From the NCBI RefSeq assembly GCF_021654115.1, contig NZ_JAIWJF010000006.1, positions 120,036 through 184,035 on the forward strand: a DNA stretch of 64,000 bases, given 5' to 3'. The DNA is from Furfurilactobacillus milii. GTDB lineage: Bacteria > Bacillota > Bacilli > Lactobacillales > Lactobacillaceae. Below are positions 10,052 through 19,119 of the stretch, one piece after another (position 1 is the first letter of the stretch; every line of letters starts with the position of its first letter). The translations under genes were made by a program, and so were the position numbers. The notes below the pieces were generated by a model. That model had not been told where the DNA came from. It worked only from the letters and a program-made list of their open reading frames with translations, and ran no database searches.

Positions 10052-11758
10052 TTAACTGCGTAGTCTTTTAACTAGCTCAGCATCTGGCGTAGCATAGGCT
10101 GTTTGCTGACCTTCATAAATAACGAAACCAGGTTTAGCCCCATTGGGCTTGTGGACACGCTTGACTTGAACATAGTCAACCGGCACACTGGCAGAATCAC
10201 GGGCTTTAGAGAAGTAAGCGGCTAAGTTGGCTGCTTCATCGATCGTCTCGTCCGACGGGTCAGCACTGTGGATAATAACGTGCGAACCAGGCATGTTTTT
10301 CACATGCAACCAAATGTCCGTCTTTTTAGCTGTGTGGAGGGTAAGTTTATCATTTTGAAGATTATTTTTACCAACGGAAATCAATGTCCCATCACTAGCA
10401 TGAAACTTTTCTGGCTGGCTAATCTGTAAACGTGGCTTCTTGCTACCGCGTTTACGATGAACTCGAATATAACCTTGTTGCTGTAATTCCAAACGAATTT
10501 CATTGATATCTTTCGGACTGGCAAGCTCAATTTGGGCCTGGATGTTGCTCAAGTAATCAATTTCGGTTTGGGTGAGGCGAATTTGTTCCGTCACATAAGC
10601 AACCGCGTTTTTCAACTTTTGGTAACGATTGAAATATTTCTGTGCGTTCTGAGATGGTCCAATCTGATTTGACAGGCTAATTTTTAATGGTTTTTCATCA
10701 TCGTAAAAATTAGGCAAGGTGATTTCAGTCATCCCACGTTTGACCTGATTGAGGTAAGTCGTCAGCAATTCACCTTTGATTCGAAAACTATCGGCCTGAT
10801 TTGTCTCAGCCATGGTCTGCTGCAATTTTTTCAACTTGCTACGGTTTTTCTTGAGTTCGTTACGAACAATGTGAATCAGGTTACCAGCCTGCTCATTAAC
10901 ACGTTCACGTTCGGCCCGATCCTGATAGAAAAAGTCTAACAGCTCGCTAAGGGTCGCAAATGTTTGTGTATCGTCAAGGTTGGGTGTTGGCATCGCAAAC
11001 GCACTAAAACTTGTTTTACCATTTTTGAGCCGATTTAATGTCGGTACCGGTTGATTGAATTGCGCAAAGAAATGGGTGAAACGTTCTTCTACACTACCGT
11101 TAGTGGCATGTAATGCACCAGCTAACCCTAATGCTGTATCGCGGGCCAACCCTTGAAAGGTTTGCTGCAGCTGCTTAGCCAAAACGTCTTCATTAGGATA
11201 ATCACGAACTAGATCGTTAATGTTGGCGCTGGTCGTAAACGGATTGACGTCGTCTTGTTTTGGCGGCGCAATGTAAGTAGCTCCAGGCAGCAATGAACGA
11301 ACCCGGTTTTGGTCTGGATTAACGTGCTTAATAAGATCAAGAATGCGATTATCACTTTGTTCAATTAGAAAAACGTTACTGTGCCGGCCCATCATTTCAA
11401 TGGTGAGGGCAATTGTCTCCTGGTCACCTAATTCGTTGCGGGTGTTAAATGCCAAACGGACAATCCGGTCATTTTCGACTTGTTCCAAACTATTGAGAAT
11501 TGAGCCATCCAAGTATTTCCGTAACATCATGGTGAAGTTACTTGGCGTTGCAGGATTGGCGTACGGAATGCGGGTGATTTGCAAACGTGCATAGGTTGGG
11601 TGAGCTGACAGTAGCAAAGGATAATTTTGGCTATTGTTGCGAATGGTCAAAACAACTTCGTTAGGATAGGGTTGTGATATTTTAGCAACTCGACCACCCG
11701 TTAAGGTCTGTTGCAACTCGGTAACCATTGCATGCGTAAAAGCGCCATCAAAGGACAT
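10052..11758 (-). CDS. rqcH: RqcH/FbpA family ribosome quality-control protein
   Basis: A 568-residue NFACT-family protein, formerly annotated as fibronectin-binding protein FbpA. In B. subtilis RqcH binds obstructed 50S subunits and recruits tRNA-Ala to add alanine tails that mark stalled peptides for degradation. The N-terminal NFACT-N domain carries the DR motif (VENDRIVRLAF), the middle has a helical coiled-coil region (about 290-430), and the C-terminal NFACT-R domain includes WLHVKNMPGSHVII. The ATG at 11758 follows AAGGAGGTG with good spacing. It is monocistronic and divergent from the MarR gene. Confidence 0.93.
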   Translation of the reverse strand: MSFDGAFTHAMVTELQQTLTGGRVAKISQPYPNEVVLTIRNNSQNYPLLLSAHPTYARLQITRIPYANPATPSNFTMMLRKYLDGSILNSLEQVENDRIVRLAFNTRNELGDQETIALTIEMMGRHSNVFLIEQSDNRILDLIKHVNPDQNRVRSLLPGATYIAPPKQDDVNPFTTSANINDLVRDYPNEDVLAKQLQQTFQGLARDTALGLAGALHATNGSVEERFTHFFAQFNQPVPTLNRLKNGKTSFSAFAMPTPNLDDTQTFATLSELLDFFYQDRAERERVNEQAGNLIHIVRNELKKNRSKLKKLQQTMAETNQADSFRIKGELLTTYLNQVKRGMTEITLPNFYDDEKPLKISLSNQIGPSQNAQKYFNRYQKLKNAVAYVTEQIRLTQTEIDYLSNIQAQIELASPKDINEIRLELQQQGYIRVHRKRGSKKPRLQISQPEKFHASDGTLISVGKNNLQNDKLTLHTAKKTDIWLHVKNMPGSHVIIHSADPSDETIDEAANLAAYFSKARDSASVPVDYVQVKRVHKPNGAKPGFVIYEGQQTAYATPDAELVKRLRS

Positions 11759-11892
11759 TTCAAAGCACCTCCTTAATAAGATTGATTGTGTGATTAATGT
11801 TAGTCTGCTTTTGATCAAGTAAACTACAGAACAGTCTTTATCATTATAGACGTCTCTAATTTACAAGGCAAAATAAAGAATTGAATAATGGT

Positions 11893-11924
11893 ACTTGTAA
11901 AGCACAAGTTTGATATTGTACAAT
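11893..11924 (+). promoter_or_regulatory. candidate promoter with overlapping operators for the MarR gene
   Basis: TTGTAA (11895-11900) and TACAAT (11919-11924), 18 bases apart, look like -35 and -10 boxes. Two dyads overlap them: ACTTG-N7-CAAGT (11893-11909) and the perfect TTGTACAA (11916-11923). A MarR protein usually represses its own promoter at such sites; that is inference here. Confidence 0.5.
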
Positions 11925-11968
11925 ACAATACAGGTTAAGAAAATATTAACGAATGCAGGTACATACAT

Positions 11969-12400
11969 ATGAAACAGAGTTTAGAAGCCTTACGAGATAG
12001 TGAAAAAATTCATCGAGCACAATTACTAGCATTAACTAAACAATATCAGTTAACCATTGCAGAATGGCAATTGTTGATGAATTTGGCGGACGGTCACACA
12101 ACGCAGGAACAGCTGTCAGCTGCCACTACGCTTGACACATCTACATTGAGTCGTCAGCTCAAGAGCCTCGGTACTAAAGCCATGATCGACAAAGAAGCAA
12201 CTGGCCGTGACCACCGGCAACTCATTTATCACGTCACGGAACAGGGCCAACAGGCATTGGCTGATATCAACCAAGGGTACGAACAACTCACAGCTACGGT
12301 ATTTGACAAGTGGACAGATGAAGAAAAAAACTTGCTACAGATTTTGTTAAATCGGTTAGAAACGAGCTTATCCCGAACAAATAAAAACGGCGTTAACTAG
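11969..12400 (+). CDS. MarR family transcriptional regulator
   Basis: A 143-residue MarR-type winged-helix protein. The DNA-binding domain spans about residues 30-100 (TQEQLSAATTLDTSTLSRQLKSL as recognition region, then the wing KEATGRDHRQLIYHVTEQG), flanked by helices for dimerisation. The ligand is unknown. It has no close same-strand target gene: degV follows only after a terminator. The overlapping palindromes in its promoter suggest autoregulation. The ATG at 11969 has only a weak ribosome binding site (GCAGGT). Confidence 0.9.
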   Translation: MKQSLEALRDSEKIHRAQLLALTKQYQLTIAEWQLLMNLADGHTTQEQLSAATTLDTSTLSRQLKSLGTKAMIDKEATGRDHRQLIYHVTEQGQQALADINQGYEQLTATVFDKWTDEEKNLLQILLNRLETSLSRTNKNGVN

Positions 12401-12462
12401 TGTTTAGTTACTATTTATAAAGAGACTTTTATTATTAAGGCACTATTATTTATGTTCAATAG

Positions 12463-12507
12463 AAGCGATACCATCATTTTGTCGATGAGTGGTAGTCGCT
12501 TTTTTTG
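12463..12507 (+). terminator. terminator after the MarR gene
   Basis: Imperfect stem AAGCGA...TACCATCA with TGAGTGGTA...TCGCTT, followed by a run of seven Ts. Confidence 0.7.
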
Positions 12508-12562
12508 ATGTGTGTTAGAATTGAAAAATACATTTTGGAAAAAAGAAGGCTAACGAGAGCTT

Positions 12563-13441
12563 ATGAAGATTGCCGTGGTTACAGACAGTACCTGTTACCT
12601 GTCGCAAACTGAAGTTGATGAAAATAATATTCACGTGGTTCCGATTCCGTTTGTTGTGGACGGCAAGACCTTTGACGAGGGTGTCGACATTAGTACGGAA
12701 GGATTTTACCAGTTGTTGCGCGAATCAAAATCGTTTCCCAGTACGTCGCAACCACCATTAGGTGAGATGATTGATTTATATAATCACTTAGCTGATGAGG
12801 GTTATGACACCGTAATTAGCATTCACTTAGCATCCACCATCTCCGGCTTTGTCAATTCATTGCAAGGCGTCGCTAGTGAAGTTAGTGATCGAATCAAAGT
12901 AATTCCGTTTGACTCGCAAATTACGGTTAGGTTGATGGGATACTTGGTTCTGGAAGCCGCGCACATGGTTAAGAATGGTGCTGATGCTGATGAAATTATT
13001 GCTCGGCTGGAAGAAATGCGCGCCACGATGGGTGAATACTTTGTGGTTAACGATTTACAGAACTTGGTGCGTGGCGGCCGGTTGTCCAACGCCTCAGCTT
13101 TCATTGGGTCTGTGTTAAAAATCAAACCACTACTGACATTTGATGACGACACGCATGAAATTGTCGCTTTCGAAAAAGTGCGTTCCACTAAAAAGGCGCT
13201 GGCAAGAGTGGAAACATTGTTTACTGAAGCACAGGCAAAAGTTGACTATCCGCTACGAGGCATCGTCATCCATGGCAATGATCCAGTTGCTGCACAAACA
13301 TGGCGGGACAAGCTAGCCAAGCAATTTCCTGAAATGCCGTTTGAGCTAAGTTATTTCGGGCCAGTTATCGGTGCTCATTTAGGTGAAAAAGCGCTTGCCC
13401 TAGCTTGGGTCATTGATTACAAACGTGCTTATAAAGATTAA
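12563..13441 (+). CDS. DegV family fatty-acid-binding protein
   Basis: A 292-residue DegV (FakB-like) protein. This family binds a fatty acid in its pocket and presents it to a FakA kinase for incorporation into phospholipid. Typical motifs are VTDSTCYL at the N-terminus, STSQPP, the fatty-acid-contact loop around HLASTISGF, and NLVRGGRLS near residue 175. It is flanked by terminators and thus monocistronic. Lactobacilli commonly hold several DegV paralogs with different fatty-acid preference; which this prefers cannot be read. Confidence 0.93.
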   Translation: MKIAVVTDSTCYLSQTEVDENNIHVVPIPFVVDGKTFDEGVDISTEGFYQLLRESKSFPSTSQPPLGEMIDLYNHLADEGYDTVISIHLASTISGFVNSLQGVASEVSDRIKVIPFDSQITVRLMGYLVLEAAHMVKNGADADEIIARLEEMRATMGEYFVVNDLQNLVRGGRLSNASAFIGSVLKIKPLLTFDDDTHEIVAFEKVRSTKKALARVETLFTEAQAKVDYPLRGIVIHGNDPVAAQTWRDKLAKQFPEMPFELSYFGPVIGAHLGEKALALAWVIDYKRAYKD

Positions 13442-13463
13442 CTAAGATTTTGATTGCTAATTT

Positions 13464-13523
13464 AAAAAGCCATTTTCACGACGGTACTGTCTGATGACAG
13501 TGCAAGCGTGAAAATGACTTTTT
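13464..13523. terminator. bidirectional terminator between degV and the DUF1275 gene
   Basis: A 17-base inverted repeat with one mismatch (AAAAAGCCATTTTCACG with CGTGAAAATGACTTTTT) has T-runs on both strands. A second small hairpin, ACTGTC-TGAT-GACAGT, sits in its loop. Confidence 0.9.
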
Positions 13524-14214
13524 ATTTTTCAGTTAAATCAGTGAGATGTGTGGATAACAGGTCCACTAAAATAATGATTAAAACGATTACCGCTAGCAAC
13601 AACGATAACTGCCCGAATTGATCACTTAGAAAGACAAGTGTCACGGCGCCAATACAAAAGCCGGAGAAAATGCCGAGCAGTTTTAGCCCTTGATTAACCA
13701 CTACCCAATCATGTTGCCAGAGGCCACCAAATAAAAAGGCCGCACAAGCGCGAATATTACCCGTCATCATGGTCGAATTAAACGTCACACCGTCGATATT
13801 ACGAAAGGATTGTAGTTGAATCCCAGATACGGCCGAGAGTCCCGACGTGATGACGATATTAGGTAGGAAGTTGAGCGTAGCCGATAGGATAATTAACAGC
13901 GATTCGACAGCAATGGTTATCCGTATCCATTGGCGAAGTGACCGAACAGAAATAGTTTGCTGAATGATCCGGGTAACACCAACGGCCAAAAAGAAAATCA
14001 GCAATGGGACCAACCCATGCCAAACGCCAACCCAGTGTCCGCGAGCAATGTTAATCCCAAGAAGAATCAGGTTACCAGACTGCAGACTTGCAAAAACACC
14101 GCCGTGAAACCAAAAAGAATCGGCATCGACCATCCCACCAATAAAGGCAAGCAGAATCGCAGTTCTGACTTTCATGATAAATGTGTGATCGTTAATTACC
14201 GTAGCGCTTTGCAT
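13522..14214 (-). CDS. DUF1275 (YoaK) family membrane protein
   Basis: A 230-residue polytopic membrane protein of the YoaK/DUF1275 family, with about six hydrophobic segments. Family signatures are AFIGGMVDADSFWFHGGVF near residue 25, SGNLILLG and a second TGN motif (MMTGNIRACAA). Function is not established for the family. The ATG at 14214 is preceded by GGTG; a TTG twelve bases upstream is the alternative. The stop lies inside the bidirectional terminator region shared with degV. Confidence 0.85.
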   Translation of the reverse strand: MQSATVINDHTFIMKVRTAILLAFIGGMVDADSFWFHGGVFASLQSGNLILLGINIARGHWVGVWHGLVPLLIFFLAVGVTRIIQQTISVRSLRQWIRITIAVESLLIILSATLNFLPNIVITSGLSAVSGIQLQSFRNIDGVTFNSTMMTGNIRACAAFLFGGLWQHDWVVVNQGLKLLGIFSGFCIGAVTLVFLSDQFGQLSLLLAVIVLIIILVDLLSTHLTDLTEK

Positions 14215-14406
14215 AAGAATCACCAACTTTCATAGTTGATTGCATTTCATCAGATTTACATACTATCTTTAATTCTACGTCAATTATTTACTGCGTGCTG
14301 ATAACGACTGAAACTGCGGATTTTTTTCTTAAACGAATGGGTTTGAAACATGGCGGCATTCACGAGATAATGGACGAGTAAGTTTATTTGAGAAAGGATG
14401 ACAAAC

Positions 14407-15276
14407 ATGAGTTCAAACATTCCTAACATCACATTGAGTAATGGCGTTGAAATCCCTCAAATTGGATTAGGCGTCTTTCGTGTCAATGATCCGCAAGTCG
14501 TCGTTGACAGTGTTGTTGACGCAGTGAAAGCGGGATACCGTCATATTGATACGGCTAGTTTTTACGGAAACGAGGCTGCTGTCGGCGATGGTGTTCGTCA
14601 AAGCGGTGTGCCACGACAAGACTTATTTGTCACATCCAAAGTTTGGAATAATATCCGCGGTTATCAGGAAACAATTGATCAATTTAACCGGTCACTAAGC
14701 CTATTAGGCTTTGACTATTTGGATTTGTATCTGATTCACTGGCCGGCTGCTGGCTACGAAGAAAATTGGCGGGCCATGGAAGACCTTTATCATGCTGGTA
14801 AAATTCGGGCAATTGGTGTTTCCAACTTTGAGCCACGGCACATTGAACATTTGATGGCATCGGCCACGGTTTCACCGATGATTAACCAAGTTGAAACACA
14901 TCCATACTTGCAACAAAATGAAGTCCATGAGTACTGTGAAATCAACCATATTGTTCACGAGGCCTGGAGTCCATTGGGCGGTGGCAAGAGTGACGTGCTC
15001 AGTGATCCGGCGATCGTTGACTTGGCCGCTAAGCATCATAAGAGTGCGGCACAAATTGTTCTACGCTGGCACGTTCAACGCGGTGAGGTGGTCATCCCCA
15101 AATCCGTTCATCAGCAACGAATCGAGGAAAATGCGGACATCTTTGATTTTTCGTTAACGCCTGAAGAGATGCGCACCATTGCGACGTTAGACCGCAACGG
15201 TCGGGTGGGTTCAGATCCTAACGATGAAGCGTTCTTAAAGCGTTCTACGACCTACGACAATCAGAATCATAAATAA
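14407..15276 (+). CDS. aldo/keto reductase
   Basis: A 289-residue NAD(P)H-dependent aldo/keto reductase of the 2,5-diketo-gluconate reductase-like group. The catalytic tetrad is present: Asp48 and Tyr53 (DTASFYGNE), Lys78 (VTSKVW) and His111 (LIHWP). The cofactor region near the C-terminus reads VIPKSVHQQRIEEN. The ATG at 14407 is eight bases after AGAAAGG, which rules out the ATG at 14398 that overlaps that site. Substrate is unknown. The Tag-like gene follows on the same strand after about 60 bases. Confidence 0.93.
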   Translation: MSSNIPNITLSNGVEIPQIGLGVFRVNDPQVVVDSVVDAVKAGYRHIDTASFYGNEAAVGDGVRQSGVPRQDLFVTSKVWNNIRGYQETIDQFNRSLSLLGFDYLDLYLIHWPAAGYEENWRAMEDLYHAGKIRAIGVSNFEPRHIEHLMASATVSPMINQVETHPYLQQNEVHEYCEINHIVHEAWSPLGGGKSDVLSDPAIVDLAAKHHKSAAQIVLRWHVQRGEVVIPKSVHQQRIEENADIFDFSLTPEEMRTIATLDRNGRVGSDPNDEAFLKRSTTYDNQNHK

Positions 15277-15338
15277 ATCAGCTTGCGTTAAGTTACTTCA
15301 TCGACCACTAACTACGCAGGCAATTAAGGAGTCTGCGA

Positions 15339-15857
15339 ATGGCTAAATCAGCTGGGGTAATTGAATATGATCGCGATTTTGGGAAAGAAACTCATGACGA
15401 TCAGCGAATGTTTGAATTGTTAACTGTTGGTGTTTTTCAGGTGGGGTTAAGTTGGCAAGCAGCTGCTAGCAAGTTGCCAGCTTACCGGCGTAACTTTTAT
15501 CAAATGGACATTGCTAGAGTTGCTGCCATGGACTTAGAAAATATTGACAACGTTTTAAACGATCCGAATATGATTCGCAATCCCAGAAAAATCCGGGCAG
15601 TTATTAAAAATGCTCGGGCAATAATCGATGTCCAAAAAGAATATGGCAGTTTTGCCAATTACATGTGGAATTTTGTCGACGAAGTACCTCACACTAAGAG
15701 TTACGAAACACGCGATGAAGTGGAAACGAGCACACCGTTTGCTGGTAAGGTGGCCAAAGACATGAAGAAACACGGTTTTACGTTCGTTGGTCCAACCGTG
15801 ACTTATATGTTTATGAAAGCTTGCGGCATGATTCAAGATCAGGTGTGGGATAGCTAA
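15339..15857 (+). CDS. Tag-like 3-methyladenine DNA glycosylase homolog lacking active-site residues
   Basis: A 172-residue homolog of DNA-3-methyladenine glycosylase I (Tag). The fold signature is clear: GLSWQAAASKLPAYRRNF, a conserved IRNPRKIRAVIKNARA helix and FVGPTVTYMFMKACGM. Aligned without gaps to E. coli Tag, Tyr16 is Glu, His17 is Tyr and the key Glu38 is Gly (LTVGVFQVGLSW), while Trp46 is kept. The zinc ligands Cys4, His175 and Cys179 are absent; the protein ends at QDQVWDS where His and Cys should lie. The conventional excision mechanism is therefore unlikely. The frame is intact. It may have a different substrate or a non-enzymatic role. Confidence 0.82.
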   Translation: MAKSAGVIEYDRDFGKETHDDQRMFELLTVGVFQVGLSWQAAASKLPAYRRNFYQMDIARVAAMDLENIDNVLNDPNMIRNPRKIRAVIKNARAIIDVQKEYGSFANYMWNFVDEVPHTKSYETRDEVETSTPFAGKVAKDMKKHGFTFVGPTVTYMFMKACGMIQDQVWDS

Positions 15858-15881
15858 AACGCACCATACATGTACAAAATA

Positions 15882-15931
15882 GCACCCCATAATGACGACT
15901 ATGAGTCGAAATTATGGGGTGCCTTATTTTT
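15882..15931. terminator. bidirectional terminator between Tag-like and GH30 genes
   Basis: GCACCCCATAAT pairs perfectly with ATTATGGGGTGC, with an inner GACT/AGTC pair; a T-rich stretch follows on the + strand. The facing genes converge here. Confidence 0.85.
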
Positions 15932-15937
15932 AAATTG

Positions 15938-17611
15938 CTAGTCCTGTAATCCTAAGAAACGATAAATTGGCGTTACCCAGTGATTATCGAACCGCGACAA
16001 GCGCTTCAGTGATGTTGGCGTATGTGTTATCGGTGGCGTTTTTAAATTTTTTGCGGTTTGCTTAGGTAACTGCAGGCTATTGAAAGAATGCGGCGTTAAT
16101 CGTACTTTGTAAGCACGATGCCCGATAACAGCCTGGACTGCTTGTACATGAGAGGACCGATTTTCAAGTAACAGTTGCGTTGAGCCATCGTGTTGCAAAA
16201 TGGCTGTGTGGTCCAATTGACGATTTGTCGTTGAGGCAACACTCACGGTGCCAGGTTGGACATCACGGCTGACTCTTTTGAGAACGTAATAGGCAGGATT
16301 AATCACCAATTGCTCTTTCGGTGAGCCGGCGTGTAAAACATTGATTGCAGCGCCACAGGGATTAACGGCTGCGTGAGTCGGACCGCCTTGACCATTGAGG
16401 ACCAAGTTCCAATCGAGATACCCTTGAACATGGTGTTCAAAATCGTTAATAATGTCGTATCCGTAACGAGCTGCTGGCGTCCACTGATTGAGCCAAACGC
16501 CTTTTTCTTGTGCAGCTTCCGTGGCAATAATCTGTTGTTGGGGCTGCTGACGATGAAACTGATCCAGGTTGTTAAAATTATCATCCCAAGCCGGTTGACC
16601 ACTAAGGTTGCCCAAGCTCATCTGAGCATTTAAACTGGCGGCGTACCAGTGCACACCCACGCTGTCGACGTATTGGTGCATGCCTCGATGCGCGTAAAAC
16701 TTCTGGGTCCATTGATTAAAGCCCATCATGATTGGCTGAGTGGCATCACTTTTAACGTAGTCCCAAACCATAATTTTTGTTTGTGGATGCCGTGCTTTTA
16801 ATTTAGGACCTAAGTAGTGGGTAATAAAGGTCGCTGCTGCATCTGGTGTCCACGTCATTGCTTCCCATGGCGAGCTAGCTTGTAATTCATTTTGCAAGGA
16901 CAACGTTTTAATCGCGACACCGCGGCGTTGTTGCGCGTCAACGTACTCAACTAAGTAGTCGGCATAAGCGGGCATAGCAGAACGCTTTAACGCATTGTTG
17001 ACCAGAAAGTTTTGACCATCACGGCGGTGACTAACTTTCATCCATTTTGGTGGCGCCCATGGTGCTGCCATAATTTGGACGTTGGGCGCCTGCTTGAGAA
17101 TCTGCTGTAAGACCGGTGAAACGTGAACATCGTCAGGTTTTAAACTGAATGCCGCTGGCCCGGCTTGTTTAGCATACGTATAGCCAAACGTCGAAAAATC
17201 AGCCGATCCAATCGTCAAACGCAAATTTGTGTAACGGGCTCCTTGAGCGCCAAAGTAGGCCGTCAGAATTTGACGGCGTGTTTGCGGACGGCTTTTTTGA
17301 ATGACACTGGCAGCACTGTCCGTTAAGGCGCCACCAACGCCAGTAAATGTTTGGCGACGACGATTAGGGAAGACTTGTACAAAGCCAGTACTATTGGAAA
17401 CGTGATCAATATGTTTGCCCGTCACAAGATGCCGTTGATCATGCTGACCAGCTTGATTGGTAGTCGTCATCGTCGTTTGGTATCGTGAATCAGCCTTCGA
17501 CACCGACATGGCTAATGCAGGCAAAGTGCTGCTGACCACATTTGTAACGCCCACGGTTAGCATGGCAATAACGACTAATTTAATTGACGAACCAAGTTTC
17601 CGCTTTGCCAC
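15938..17611 (-). CDS. secreted glycoside hydrolase family 30 protein
   Basis: A 557-residue GH30 enzyme (glucosylceramidase/endo-beta-1,6-glucanase/xylanase-like). A basic N-terminus and hydrophobic stretch form a signal peptide of about 35 residues (cleavage near ALAMS). The TIM-barrel carries LRLTIGSADFS, the acid/base Glu in LSLQNE and the nucleophile Glu in IIATEAA; a C-terminal beta domain follows. No LPXTG, LysM or SLH anchor is visible, so it is probably released. It starts at GTG 17611, seven bases after AAAGGAGCGG. Which glycan it cuts cannot be told from the motifs. Confidence 0.88.
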   Translation of the reverse strand: MAKRKLGSSIKLVVIAMLTVGVTNVVSSTLPALAMSVSKADSRYQTTMTTTNQAGQHDQRHLVTGKHIDHVSNSTGFVQVFPNRRRQTFTGVGGALTDSAASVIQKSRPQTRRQILTAYFGAQGARYTNLRLTIGSADFSTFGYTYAKQAGPAAFSLKPDDVHVSPVLQQILKQAPNVQIMAAPWAPPKWMKVSHRRDGQNFLVNNALKRSAMPAYADYLVEYVDAQQRRGVAIKTLSLQNELQASSPWEAMTWTPDAAATFITHYLGPKLKARHPQTKIMVWDYVKSDATQPIMMGFNQWTQKFYAHRGMHQYVDSVGVHWYAASLNAQMSLGNLSGQPAWDDNFNNLDQFHRQQPQQQIIATEAAQEKGVWLNQWTPAARYGYDIINDFEHHVQGYLDWNLVLNGQGGPTHAAVNPCGAAINVLHAGSPKEQLVINPAYYVLKRVSRDVQPGTVSVASTTNRQLDHTAILQHDGSTQLLLENRSSHVQAVQAVIGHRAYKVRLTPHSFNSLQLPKQTAKNLKTPPITHTPTSLKRLSRFDNHWVTPIYRFLGLQD

Positions 17612-17741
17612 GTAGACCGCTCCTTTACCACGATTTCTTTAAGTATAGCATGGTGTTTATTGAAGAGGAGGGTTTTAACTGGTGAGATAGTTTTAAAACA
17701 GGTATGGTAAAAGTGGTTGAAATAATGGGAGGGTGTTACAG

Positions 17742-18590
17742 ATGAGAACAGTCACAATCAATCAGCAAGTACTGCCCGCAATTGGCTTAGGAACGTGGCA
17801 TATTGGCGACTCTGAGGCGACCAGGTCGCGCGAAATTGGTGCTCTATCTGCTGGACTTGATGCCGGTGCTAAAGTAATTGATACCGCGGAAATGTACGGC
17901 AATGGCCGCTCTGAACGGCTCGTTGGTGAGGTGTTAAACCAACATCAGCGCGATGATGTTTATCTTGTGTCCAAAGTCCTGCCAGAAAACGCGAGTGCAA
18001 AACAGTTACCGCGCAGTCTGGACCGTTCTTTGGAAGCCTTGAATACTGATTACCTTGATTTATACCTGTTACATTGGCGGGGCAATATTCCACTTGCAGA
18101 GACGGTTCGTGCAATGGAAGCTGCTAAGAAGGCGGGCAAAATTCGTGCGTGGGGCGTATCAAACTTTGACGTGGATGATATGCAAGAATTGCTAAGCGTG
18201 CCTGATGGCGACCAGGTTGCTGTTAATGAGGTGCTTATCAACTTACAAAATCGTGGCGCCTTATTTGATCTGTTGCCATGGCAAGAGGAACATCATATTC
18301 CAACACTTGCTTATTCACCTATTGCACAGGGCGATACACTGGGAGGCAACTTGGCAAACAATGAAACACTGAAAAGCATTGCTGCGGCCCACCATGTGTC
18401 GGTGTTTGCTATTATGTTGGCATGGGTTATTCAATTGCCTGATGTGTTAGCAATTCCAGAGTCTGGGACAATCGATCATGCCAGAGAAAACGTTGCTGTG
18501 GCGGACCTAGTGCTTAGTGATGAAGAACTGACGCAGATAAATACCGCATTCCCGACGCCAACACATAAAGTTCCACTAGCTGTGATTTAA
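17742..18590 (+). CDS. aldo/keto reductase
   Basis: A 282-residue aldo/keto reductase of the YajO/Tas-like bacterial type. The tetrad Asp47, Tyr52 (DTAEMYGNG), Lys78 (VSKVLP) and His111 (LLHW) is complete. The ATG at 17742 follows GGAGGG. It is clearly different from the reductase at 14407, so it is not a recent duplicate. A DsrE-like gene follows after 44 bases on the same strand and may be cotranscribed. Substrate unknown. Confidence 0.92.
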   Translation: MRTVTINQQVLPAIGLGTWHIGDSEATRSREIGALSAGLDAGAKVIDTAEMYGNGRSERLVGEVLNQHQRDDVYLVSKVLPENASAKQLPRSLDRSLEALNTDYLDLYLLHWRGNIPLAETVRAMEAAKKAGKIRAWGVSNFDVDDMQELLSVPDGDQVAVNEVLINLQNRGALFDLLPWQEEHHIPTLAYSPIAQGDTLGGNLANNETLKSIAAAHHVSVFAIMLAWVIQLPDVLAIPESGTIDHARENVAVADLVLSDEELTQINTAFPTPTHKVPLAVI

Positions 18591-18634
18591 CAAGCCAATT
18601 TTATAAAAGCTGAACAATTAAAGGAGCTGTTGAA

Positions 18635-18973
18635 ATGCGCCATAAGGTTGTCTTTCATGTGGATCAGCCTGATCACTGGGCTCACACGATGCAAAATGTC
18701 GCTAACTTAACCACATACGTCGAATCTGAACCTAAGGAGCAGTTGCAAGTTACCGTGTTAGTCAACGGCGCTGCCATCACCCAATATTTGGATCAGGATG
18801 GTCAAAATGCCGTTCGCCGTTTTCCCGAAGTTGAATTTCATGCCTGTCATAACTCGATGACTACGCATCATGTTACTGCCGATCAATTGCCAGAGGGCGT
18901 GACTGTGGTCCCCGTGGGTGTTCTAGATCTCATTAAATTACAAGAGTCCGGGTACGCGTATATCAAACCATAG
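18635..18973 (+). CDS. DsrE-like family protein
   Basis: A 112-residue small protein of the DsrE/DsrF-like fold. It opens with a beta strand, MRHKVVFHVDQ, contains VTVLVNGAAITQYL, and ends with a VPVGVLDLIKLQESGYAYIKP stretch typical of the group. Two Cys-free stretches and only one Cys (FHACHNS) are present, so sulfur-relay activity as in TusCD is possible but unproven. A strong AAAGGAGCTG precedes the ATG. Confidence 0.8.
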   Translation: MRHKVVFHVDQPDHWAHTMQNVANLTTYVESEPKEQLQVTVLVNGAAITQYLDQDGQNAVRRFPEVEFHACHNSMTTHHVTADQLPEGVTVVPVGVLDLIKLQESGYAYIKP

Positions 18974-19013
18974 ACGTGGAATGCCGTGCAAAATCGCTGA
19001 TTTAGCGACTATA

Positions 19014-19030
19014 AATGTTCACTGAACATT
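19014..19030. promoter_or_regulatory. 17-bp perfect palindrome upstream of the universal stress gene
   Basis: AATGTTCACTGAACATT is a perfect dyad with a single central C. It lies about 90 bases before the stress-protein ATG, near a possible -10 (TATGCT/TATATA around 19062-19072). Its length and position fit a repressor or activator site; the protein that binds it is unknown. Confidence 0.45.
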
Positions 19031-19119
19031 CAAAGGCAGATTATGTGAGGATGAAATCAAATTATGCTATATATAAGTCAGATTTCATAAACCTAATCCC
19101 TTTGAAGGAGGCGATTAAA

